Source: Bacteroidetes bacterium HGW-Bacteroidetes-14 (lineage in GTDB: Bacteria; Bacteroidota; Bacteroidia; Bacteroidales; UBA932). Taken from it: a stretch of DNA of 32,207 nucleotides. The notes under the pieces were generated by a model. That model had not been told where the DNA came from. It searched no databases and saw nothing but the letters and a program-made list of their open reading frames with translations. A program made the position numbers and the translations under genes. Below are positions 24,588 through 32,207 of this stretch, one piece after another. The stretch is from the NCBI GenBank assembly GCA_002842655.1, contig PHDP01000010.1, forward strand, positions 1 to 32,207, written 5' to 3'. Each line of letters opens with the position of its first letter. Position 1 is the stretch's first letter.

Positions 24588-27500
24588 TCAGATCATGCCG
24601 AGGGCCGTGCGCGCTTTTTTGTTGCGCGGATCAATGCCCAGAACCTGTTCGTAGACTTCTTGCGCCTTTCGCGCATCACCGAAGTGAGCGTGGCAGGCTG
24701 CCAAGGCCAGCATATCGGGCAGGGCTTCATGCTCCGGGGCCACCATGAGCCGACAATCGATTACCTTCCGGATGAGGACGGGGTTGTCATCGCGTATCTT
24801 TCGTGCCTGATTATAAGCTGCCAATGCTTCGTCCACATCGCCACTTTCGGTCTGCAAATCACCGAGGGTCACCAGATCGTCATAGCGTCGGGATGGGGGG
24901 GCGGAATGGTCGTCGGCACGTTTCTCCAATTCTGCCCGGGCTTCACCCGCCAGCGTTGTTGCGCGGGCCCGCAGAGGTTCTGCCTGTGCCGCGGATCCCT
25001 CGCTCTCCAACTGTTCTGCCAAACGGCGTAATTGAACCACCATCCCAGCTTTGTCACTCAGACGCTCCAATAGCGCCACAAGTCGTTCACGGACGTCACG
25101 TCGCTCGGGGGAGAGGTTTAACAACTTCTTCAGAAGGGCCGCTGCTTTCTGAGGATCGTTCTTTTCCAACCTGGCCGCCACAGTGTCACATGCGGCAACG
25201 GCTTCACCGACATCGCCGGCTTTCTCCGCAGATTCCGCCAGCATATCAGCCAGCTCATAATTTTCCGGGTTGAGACCAAAGGCCACCTGGAGCGTGCGGG
25301 TCGCCTCCTCATGGCGATTGGAGGTGGTGTATATTTCCGCCAGCTTGGTCATTTCCGCAACGGCACGAGATTTTTGCCCGAGGGTTTGCAGGAACTGGAT
25401 GAATCGTTCGCGCCCCAATGTGCTGCGGCGATTGACCGCCATTAATTTTTCGTAGGTCTTCGTGGCTTCCACAAATTGCCCCTGTCGCACCTGGGCGTCG
25501 GCAAGGCGGAGATAATCATCCAGCAGTTCAACTTCGTTGCCCACCTGCTCGAAGAGTTCAATGTAGCGCTGCAACAGGGGCACATCGTCGGGTTTGAGCT
25601 GAGTCAGTTTGCGATACACATCCACAGCTTCCTCGACGTTGCCCAGCGAGCGTTCGAGAGCTGCAAGATCCTGCATCTCGGCAATCCGCTCCTCGCGCGC
25701 GCCCATCTTCTCATACAGGTCAATTAGTGTCCGGCGTGCCTTGGGGTCTTGCGGAGCAAGAGCACGCAAACTTTTGCCAGCGTTCACCGCGTCATTAAAG
25801 CGATGCTGTTCTATGTGCCGCTCCACAAGGCGGTGATAGGCGTCGGCTGCTTGCGTGTTTTCGCCCGCCGCCACACAGGCTTCGGCAAGTTGTTCGAGAT
25901 ATTCGGGCGCGCCCGGGCGGGCAGTGACAGCCATGCGGAGCAGTTCCATCTGGCGCTTTTGATCGCCAGCCTGGAGCGCCATCGAGGCGGCCTGGACGAA
26001 CCAGCGCGATGCAACCTCCGGGCGGCCCTCGCCAAGGAAAACCGAAGCGACTTGGTGCCGGATATCCACATCGCCGGGGCGCTTTGCCAGCAGTTCATCG
26101 GCCAGTTCCCGTGCGCTTTCGTGTTCATCGTCCTTCAGCATTAACCGCATGGCTTCCACGGTTTCTTCGTCGGCCCGCTCATTATCGCCCAACTCGCGCC
26201 AGAGGTCGGCAAGTTGACGACGCACATCAATGAGGTGGGGTGTTAAAGTCAGCAGTTCTGAGTACAGGTCTGCCGCCCGGCGAAGTTCGCCCGCCGCCAG
26301 CAGACGCTCCGCCAATCCACGCATGTGAAATGTTGTCTCTTCAGGACGCCCCGAGGATTTCAACAAAGCAATACGCTGCTCCTGAAGCTCAAGATTCTCG
26401 GGTTCTGCTGTCAGGCCGCGCTCGATGGTTTCTTCCGCTGCGGCATAGTTGCCTTCCTTGATGTAATGCCCGGCCAGGTGAATGCGCTCGACCATGGCGG
26501 CCTTGGTATCATCGATGGTTTTCCAGATGAGAAGGGCTTTCTCATGAATCTCCGTTTCAACATCCTTGCCCGCCAGAACGCTTTTCACAATCTTGGCAGC
26601 GGCAGCCTTCTCTCCCTTGCCCGCCAGAACATTCGCCTGCATCATCAGGGCCTGGTTTTGTGCCGGAAGATCATTGAGGGTTTTATGATGTCGTGCGAGG
26701 GTTGCCCAGCCTCCGGCATCGTCGGGGGCCAGTTCCAGGGCCTTCTGAAGTGAGAGAGCCGCCCCGCTGACATCGCCCAGGGCCTCAAATTGTTTGGCCG
26801 CGCGGTGCAGATATTTTGCGGCGTCGGTGGGTGTTTCTTCCGCCAGACAGTTGCCCATGGCGTCGAGAGCCACGGGGTTATCTGCGTCGATGATCAGAAC
26901 CTTGCCAGCCGCCTTTTGCAGCAAGACCGGGTCGTTATTCAATCGCGCCAGATCAAGCTGACGCACTGCGTACAACGCTGCTTTGTCCGTCATCGAGCCG
27001 GCCACGCAACAATCGACCAGCATTTCCATCGTGTCGGTGTCATCGGGCTGGATTTCGTGCAACCGTTCAAATGCGGCCACCGCAGCCTCGTAGTTGCGCG
27101 CTTTTGCCTGCTTGTGACCCAGTCGATTGAGCGTGCGAATTTCGGTGCGCGTATCGTCGGCTTGCCGGGAAAACTCCGCCAGCCGCGTCATCGCCGCGAG
27201 ATTGTCGGGGTGCGTCTGAAGAAGGGTGTTCAGGATGAGACCGGCCAGTTTCAGGTCGCTGTTAGCGGCGTGTACCTCGGCGAGAGCGATGCTGAACTTG
27301 TCGAAACGCTCGGGCTGATTGTTCTCCGTTACCAGATCCACCAGACAGGTCAGAATCTCCGCATTGTTTGGCTGCTGCACATGGGCCTGCTCGTAGGTTG
27401 CAATCGCCTCTTCGATACGTCCGGCGTTCACGTGGTCGCCGGCCAGCTTCATCAGATGCGTAACTGCCTCGCCCGTGCGGTTTTCCTTCAGCAGGTTTTG

Positions 27501-30500
27501 CACGATATGTTCGCGGGCGACTGCATCGCCGGGCAGCACCTCAACTATGCGGCTCAACCAGCGCAGCGTTGTTTCTGCGTCGTCCTCGCGCTCCGCCATG
27601 CTCACGATGCGGTGCATCATTTCCACGGATTCCTGCAACCGGCGCTCACGCTCGTAAAAATGAGCCAGCGTTTCCAGAACGCCAATGTCATCAGGAAGCT
27701 CTTCAAGGGCTTCGCGATAACATGTCTCCTCCTCGGTCACCGCGCCTGCCTGTGAGAACAACTGGGCCGCTTTTAAGGAGGCTTCGCCGGCGGCGGACAT
27801 GTTCTCGACCTTGCGATAAATCTGCGAGGCGAGCCACCACGACTCGGGCGTATCAGGGGCTGTTTCAGTGATCAATCGAATGATGCGCAGGGCCTCGGTG
27901 GTCTGGTCACGCGCCAACAGCCAGTCGGTGTGGGCCCCACCAATGGTGGCGAGGAAACCGCTTCCTGCCGTTTTATCGATGTGGCGCAGAAGCTCGTCCA
28001 CTTCTTTCGGCGTACATGTTTCAAGGAGGGCCGTGCCGATGAGAAGCGAAGGCGTCCGATTGCGCGCCTTCAGCGCTTTGTCCAGCAGATCGCGCACCAC
28101 GGGCACCAACATGCGGTCGCCCCGCGTACGCCGGAAAATTGCCGCCACGGAACTGCTGGGCAGTGAAGACGAGCTAAGCTCGGCCGCATTTCGCAATGCC
28201 GATGCCGCATGGGTTTCGTCGTCCGCATCGGCAAAAGCCTGCGCTGCCTCGCAGTAGCGGTGCACCGCTTTCTCGGTGTGACCGGCGCTGTTCAGCAAAT
28301 CGCCCACAGCCAGCGTTGCCTCGGCATCCAGCGGCAGGTCCGTCAGTTCGTCAAGCAACGTGCTGGCGTCATCGGGCAGATTCATCTCGATGGCATGGCG
28401 GCAGAGGATGGTCAGTTCGTGGGCCAGAAGGGTCTGTTCTCCCTCCTCCCGTAATGCACCGGCCAGATGGCGATGAAGGCCAATATCGTCGGGCGACAGC
28501 GTCACCGCGTGGCGCAGCACCGCGGTACGTTCCGCCGTTTTCCCATCCAGGGCAAGCCGCGCCTGAATCTCATGGGAGCGCGACGATGCTTCCTCGACCG
28601 ACAGTGAGTCGAGCAACATGATGATGGCTTTTACGTCGTGCGGATCGGCTTCAAGAAGCAGATCGCACATCTCGCGCCGTTCGCCGGGGCTCAGCGATGC
28701 AGCTGCATCTCCCTCGTCCAACGCACGGCGGAGGTTCGCAGCCGCTTCCTCTTCGCGACCCTGCATGTGCTGGATACGTCCCAGTCGGGCAAGGTCTGCG
28801 GGGAGCGATGCCGGCAGATCGATTAAACGAAGCATCACGCTTTCGGCACCGGCCAGGTCGTCCTGTTGCAGGAACAAACGCGCGGCTTCACGAAACGCTT
28901 CCGCAGCAAACTCCGGCACGTTCAAAGCCAGATGCAGCGATGCGACCTCCTCAAAAATGCGAGCGTCGGCGGGCTCCGGAAACTGCGATGTGGCGCGACC
29001 GAACAACTGAATGGCTCGAACCGGATCGTTGAACTCATCGCGATAAACTTGAGCCAATTGAAGCATCTGAGACTTTGCCTCGGCGGTTCGCCCGAGTTCA
29101 GTCAGGTAATCGGCAAATTCCGAACGGAAACTGAGATCCGCACCCTGGAGTTTGACGATGGACTCATACTGCGCGGCCACGTCGTCGGGCGCGGAAGACT
29201 CGCGCATAACCGCCAGCAACTTGCGGATGTTCGGGGCGGCCTTCTCGAAACCTTCATGTTCATGCACCAGCGAAGCCAGACGCCGGAGCGTATCCACCGA
29301 TTGGGTGTCGTACTCCAGAATGCGCGCAAGAAGCGTGGAAGCCTCCTTGTAAGCCCTGCGGTCGATCAGACTGTCGGCAAGCTGCCGCATCTGTTCCAGC
29401 GCTTCCTGCTCCTGACCCGACTCCAGCAGTACCTGGCTCAGACTCTGGCGCGCCTGCGTATTTTCCGGATCGGTTTCCACAACATTGCGCAGAGCCCGCG
29501 CTGCCCGTTCGGGGTCGGTTGCGCGCGACGCTTCGGCCACCGCAAGCCAGTTTTCAACTGCCAGACGCGGATGCTTCTGCCGAATGTGGATGGTCGCCAA
29601 CTGCTCGCGTGCATCCAAATCTTCGGGTGAGAATTGCAGCCACCGCTGCGTTTCGTCCCGCGCGTCCTTCAGCCGCTTTTGCTCCAGTGAACGACGGCTT
29701 TCCTCGCGATAAAACTCGGACCCCGGACCGGCTTCGCCCAGCTCCAGAAGACGTTCCAACGTTGCCTTGAAGGCGGCCATGTTGCCGGCCGTCCGTTCGG
29801 CGTTCGCCAGCGTGAGCGTTAACACTGGGTCTTCCGGTTCCAGCAACACCGCCTGACGCAGCGCCTCGGCGGCTTCCTCCGGTTTGTCTGCACCGGAACA
29901 ATCGTGGGCAATTTCGCGCAGCATCTGCACCGCACCGGGCGTATCGCCGGCGCGTTCGCAGGCTTGAGCCAGCTCGATTCGCAACCGACTGTTGTCCGGC
30001 TCCAACTGCACCAGCCGTTGGCGTACATCCAACTCAGTAGGGATATCTCCGGCCTTTTCGGCCGCATGCAACAACACCGAGAATTGGCGGTTCGCCTCGG
30101 CGAGACGCCCTGCCCCGGCCAGATGCTCGGCAAGGGAACGACGGGTCATCTGGTCTTCGGGGAACAATGCCAGATACTCGTGATTGAGGGCAAGCAGTGC
30201 GTCCAGATCATCGGGGGCCAGAGCCTCCTGCCGCGCGAGTAAATCGCGCCATGTGGCCTGAGCCTCATCGCGCTGCGAGGTCTGCAACTGAAGGTCAGCC
30301 AAACGCCGGCGCAATGGTTCTTCATCGGGGGTCGAATCCAGAGCCTGTCCGAGCGCTTCGATCGCCTTGTGCGCTTCTCCGGCCTCATTCAGTTGATTCG
30401 CCAACCGTACGAGGTAACCTGCGCGATCCGTGTGCAGCCCCACTTCGCCCGCAAACCTTGCAGCGTCTGTCAGCAGCCGGCCTTCTTCGGGCACGAGTTC

Positions 30501-32207
30501 CAGCCCTGCCAGCGCGATACTCAGCGCCTCGCTGAAATCATCGCCGGTCGTCAGCTCATGCACCGCTGCGCCATAAAAAGCCATGGCTTCGTGGGCGGTC
30601 CCGGCTTGAGACGCCAACCGATACAGTGCCAGCGCCTGCCCGCCATTCGCCAGCGAAGCGTGGGCGGCGGCCTCGGCAAGCAACTCGCGGGCCTCGGCGA
30701 CCTTCTCCGGACCCATGAGATGCGGTGCCAGATCCGCTGATGCGGCCATGGCCTCGCGTTCTTCGTCAGCTTTCCATAGCAGGCGAACGCGCCGATGGAT
30801 TGTTTCCACGTCATCAGGTTTCGACTGCAAAAACCGGCCGATGCATTCCAGCGCGGTTTGCGTATCGCCCAAACTTTCCGCAGCGTCCGCCGCAGCCAGC
30901 GCCATATCGGCCGCATCATCGGCACGACCCCGGTCCGCCAGAATATCGGCCACCATCAGACGGAAGGAGGGAGTCGGGTCCAGAGATGCTGCTTCGCGAA
31001 GTGCCGCAGTGTCTTCGTCGGGCTCGCTGCGCGCATGATGCACTTCCGCCAGGTCCAGACATTCCAGCGCCGCCGGTTGGTTCTTGTCGGATTTGCGAAG
31101 TTCGTCCACGATATCGCGACGCAACGCAACATCGTCGGGGGTTTGAAATTTGATCCGGTACAGGTATTCAAGCGTTGTTGCGTGGTCGTTTTTCGCTCGA
31201 AAAATTTCGGCGCAAGCCCTCAGCTCCCGCGCGGCCTCTGCCGGGTCACCCATGTCTGTGGCGATGCGCGCCAGACTCTCGTGGGCCTCCACACTTTCGG
31301 GCTCCACGCTGAACCACTTGCGCACGGTTTCGGCGGCCAACACGAGGTCGCCGCGCTCCATCATCAGATTCACGCTCTCAAAAATGTGCGCCTTCGCCCG
31401 GTCATACTCGCCATCCTGAAGCAAGTGGTCGGCAATGCGCGCGCGCATTTTCAGGCGGCCCGGATCGAATTGGAGAATCTTCTCCAGAAGTAGCACCGCT
31501 TCGTCGCCCTTGCCCTCGGCTGTCAGCAACTCGGCCGCTTTCTCCAGGGCCGTGGCGGCGTTGTTGATATCATGGCGCAACTCATGGGCGTTAGCCAGGC
31601 GCAAATGTAGTTGAGCGTCGTCGGGCGTCAACTCGGCCAGTTGGGTCAGCACCCCCACGTTGTCGGCCTGCCGGCCCGCCACTTCGCGGATGGATGCCAT
31701 CTGGTCCAGCAGCGCCGCCAGCATCGCCGTGTCGTTGCGAAGTTCCGCCCCGTGGATGCGCATGAACAGAATGTCTTCATCCTCGGGTAACAGCGCCGTG
31801 GCGGCCGTCAGCACTTCGTTTGCCGTTTCGTGATTGCCCGCTTCCAGCGCCACTTCCGCAGCCTGGCAGTACTCATCGCGGGCCGCCACCAGATTACCCG
31901 CCTCGGCCAGCATTTGCGCCAGCATCATCCGTGGTGCCGCCGCAGACGGATGCCATGCGATGGCCTTGCGAATGGCTGCCTCGCGCCCTTCCGCGTTACC
32001 AGCTTCCGCGGCAACCCTGGCCTCATCCAACGCGAACGACGCCAGCTTGTCGTACCATTCCGGGTCCAGCGGCAACTTCAGCGCGTGGGCCACGCGAGCG
32101 GCCGCGTCCAAACGTGGCAGGTTCAAGGCCAGAGCGGCCAAATCTACCAGAGAGCCACCACTCACTCCCGGGCATGTCTTGATCGTGCATTTGAAGGTGC
32201 GGCGGGG
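24588..32207 (-). CDS. Giant TPR-repeat protein (partial, N-terminus outside window)
   Basis: The minus-strand frame is open from the window edge to TGA at 24588, at least 2,539 codons. The ORF-track GTG at 32165 is probably internal: the 14 codons before it are open, no ribosome-binding site precedes it, and they continue the same fold. Apart from the start, the whole chain consists of helical repeats of the tetratricopeptide type, with recurring patterns such as LAEAGN..AA...Y..AAE.AL, L.P.D...R..LA and EEAL..Y..A..L.PDD. From length alone that is roughly 60-70 repeat units. TPR arrays make curved superhelices that bind peptides or partner proteins. No enzyme domain or transmembrane segment is seen in the visible part. 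The visible N-terminus, FKCTIKTCPGVSGGSLVDLAA, resembles the second half of a CHC2-type zinc finger. Its function is unknown. Confidence 0.88.
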   Translation of the reverse strand, partial: PRRTFKCTIKTCPGVSGGSLVDLAALALNLPRLDAAARVAHALKLPLDPEWYDKLASFALDEARVAAEAGNAEGREAAIRKAIAWHPSAAAPRMMLAQMLAEAGNLVAARDEYCQAAEVALEAGNHETANEVLTAATALLPEDEDILFMRIHGAELRNDTAMLAALLDQMASIREVAGRQADNVGVLTQLAELTPDDAQLHLRLANAHELRHDINNAATALEKAAELLTAEGKGDEAVLLLEKILQFDPGRLKMRARIADHLLQDGEYDRAKAHIFESVNLMMERGDLVLAAETVRKWFSVEPESVEAHESLARIATDMGDPAEAARELRACAEIFRAKNDHATTLEYLYRIKFQTPDDVALRRDIVDELRKSDKNQPAALECLDLAEVHHARSEPDEDTAALREAASLDPTPSFRLMVADILADRGRADDAADMALAAADAAESLGDTQTALECIGRFLQSKPDDVETIHRRVRLLWKADEEREAMAASADLAPHLMGPEKVAEARELLAEAAAHASLANGGQALALYRLASQAGTAHEAMAFYGAAVHELTTGDDFSEALSIALAGLELVPEEGRLLTDAARFAGEVGLHTDRAGYLVRLANQLNEAGEAHKAIEALGQALDSTPDEEPLRRRLADLQLQTSQRDEAQATWRDLLARQEALAPDDLDALLALNHEYLALFPEDQMTRRSLAEHLAGAGRLAEANRQFSVLLHAAEKAGDIPTELDVRQRLVQLEPDNSRLRIELAQACERAGDTPGAVQMLREIAHDCSGADKPEEAAEALRQAVLLEPEDPVLTLTLANAERTAGNMAAFKATLERLLELGEAGPGSEFYREESRRSLEQKRLKDARDETQRWLQFSPEDLDAREQLATIHIRQKHPRLAVENWLAVAEASRATDPERAARALRNVVETDPENTQARQSLSQVLLESGQEQEALEQMRQLADSLIDRRAYKEASTLLARILEYDTQSVDTLRRLASLVHEHEGFEKAAPNIRKLLAVMRESSAPDDVAAQYESIVKLQGADLSFRSEFADYLTELGRTAEAKSQMLQLAQVYRDEFNDPVRAIQLFGRATSQFPEPADARIFEEVASLHLALNVPEFAAEAFREAARLFLQQDDLAGAESVMLRLIDLPASLPADLARLGRIQHMQGREEEAAANLRRALDEGDAAASLSPGERREMCDLLLEADPHDVKAIIMLLDSLSVEEASSRSHEIQARLALDGKTAERTAVLRHAVTLSPDDIGLHRHLAGALREEGEQTLLAHELTILCRHAIEMNLPDDASTLLDELTDLPLDAEATLAVGDLLNSAGHTEKAVHRYCEAAQAFADADDETHAASALRNAAELSSSSLPSSSVAAIFRRTRGDRMLVPVVRDLLDKALKARNRTPSLLIGTALLETCTPKEVDELLRHIDKTAGSGFLATIGGAHTDWLLARDQTTEALRIIRLITETAPDTPESWWLASQIYRKVENMSAAGEASLKAAQLFSQAGAVTEEETCYREALEELPDDIGVLETLAHFYERERRLQESVEMMHRIVSMAEREDDAETTLRWLSRIVEVLPGDAVAREHIVQNLLKENRTGEAVTHLMKLAGDHVNAGRIEEAIATYEQAHVQQPNNAEILTCLVDLVTENNQPERFDKFSIALAEVHAANSDLKLAGLILNTLLQTHPDNLAAMTRLAEFSRQADDTRTEIRTLNRLGHKQAKARNYEAAVAAFERLHEIQPDDTDTMEMLVDCCVAGSMTDKAALYAVRQLDLARLNNDPVLLQKAAGKVLIIDADNPVALDAMGNCLAEETPTDAAKYLHRAAKQFEALGDVSGAALSLQKALELAPDDAGGWATLARHHKTLNDLPAQNQALMMQANVLAGKGEKAAAAKIVKSVLAGKDVETEIHEKALLIWKTIDDTKAAMVERIHLAGHYIKEGNYAAAEETIERGLTAEPENLELQEQRIALLKSSGRPEETTFHMRGLAERLLAAGELRRAADLYSELLTLTPHLIDVRRQLADLWRELGDNERADEETVEAMRLMLKDDEHESARELADELLAKRPGDVDIRHQVASVFLGEGRPEVASRWFVQAASMALQAGDQKRQMELLRMAVTARPGAPEYLEQLAEACVAAGENTQAADAYHRLVERHIEQHRFNDAVNAGKSLRALAPQDPKARRTLIDLYEKMGAREERIAEMQDLAALERSLGNVEEAVDVYRKLTQLKPDDVPLLQRYIELFEQVGNEVELLDDYLRLADAQVRQGQFVEATKTYEKLMAVNRRSTLGRERFIQFLQTLGQKSRAVAEMTKLAEIYTTSNRHEEATRTLQVAFGLNPENYELADMLAESAEKAGDVGEAVAACDTVAARLEKNDPQKAAALLKKLLNLSPERRDVRERLVALLERLSDKAGMVVQLRRLAEQLESEGSAAQAEPLRARATTLAGEARAELEKRADDHSAPPSRRYDDLVTLGDLQTESGDVDEALAAYNQARKIRDDNPVLIRKVIDCRLMVAPEHEALPDMLALAACHAHFGDARKAQEVYEQVLGIDPRNKKARTALGMI

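Noticed and set aside
26790-27755. 321-codon plus-strand ORF opposite the TPR gene
   Set aside because: It is an antisense shadow of the GC-rich repeat gene. It has no ribosome-binding site or family resemblance, and many such ORFs occur across 24,588-32,165.
20718-32207. Horizontal transfer of a whole ribosomal alpha operon into a Bacteroidetes genome
   Set aside because: The join is exactly at a start codon and inside a barrel gene, without mobile-element traces. A chimeric contig explains it more simply.
1-32207. tRNA, rRNA, prophage or insertion-sequence features
   Set aside because: No cloverleaf-like segments, transposase or integrase reading frames, or flanking repeats were seen in the short intergenic regions.

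Overview
The window reads as two unrelated bacterial genome segments joined end to end at about 20,715-20,723. The left part (1 to about 20,720) is AT-richer, roughly 40% G+C by eye. It uses AGA/AGG heavily for arginine, has the Bacteroidetes promoter pattern (TTTG, about 18-20 nt, TAnnTTTG), and carries families typical of Bacteroidetes: 6-bladed beta-propeller lipoproteins, DUF3078, an archaeal/eukaryote-type ProS and FadL-like barrels. The right part (20,718 to 32,207) is clearly GC-richer, roughly 60% by eye, with strong Shine-Dalgarno sites. It carries the end of a ribosomal alpha operon and part of a giant TPR gene. I cannot place it in a phylum from sequence alone. A contig chimera is the simplest explanation for the join.

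Left part, in order. (1) 1-5060, minus strand: a tight tandem array of four related lipoprotein genes with a recurring GRGPEEY motif, arranged A-B-A-B; the last is cut by the window edge. (2) 5374-11199, plus strand: a divergent operon of a TetR-type regulator, an outer-membrane barrel, a LolD/MacB-like ATPase, two FtsX-like permeases and a LolA-like periplasmic protein. Together they look like a dedicated Lol-type envelope export module. (3) 11275-13041: SppA signal peptide peptidase with its own promoter, inside an inverted repeat. (4) 13047-17936, minus strand: proS, a conserved unknown, a DUF3078 barrel and tilS, the last two coupled by TAATG. (5) 18065 to about 20,720, plus strand: an unusual Tyr/Trp-rich lipoprotein with a basic repetitive tail, then a FadL/OmpP1-like barrel gene broken at the junction.

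Right part, in order: rpmJ, rpsM, rpsK, a small membrane-protein ORF flanked by RNA hairpins, rpsD, rpoA and rplQ, closed by a strong intrinsic terminator. Convergent to it is a reading frame of more than 2,500 codons made almost wholly of TPR-like helical repeats. It stays open to the window edge. Its visible N-terminus resembles the second half of a primase-type (CHC2) zinc finger, so the GTG start offered by the ORF track is probably internal.

The points most worth a second look are the junction, the Lol-like module beside the duplicated lipoprotein array, the shared leader tract across the lipoprotein paralogues, the structured region before rpsD, and the zinc-finger-like start of the TPR giant. 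I saw no tRNA, rRNA, CRISPR array, insertion sequence or integrase.
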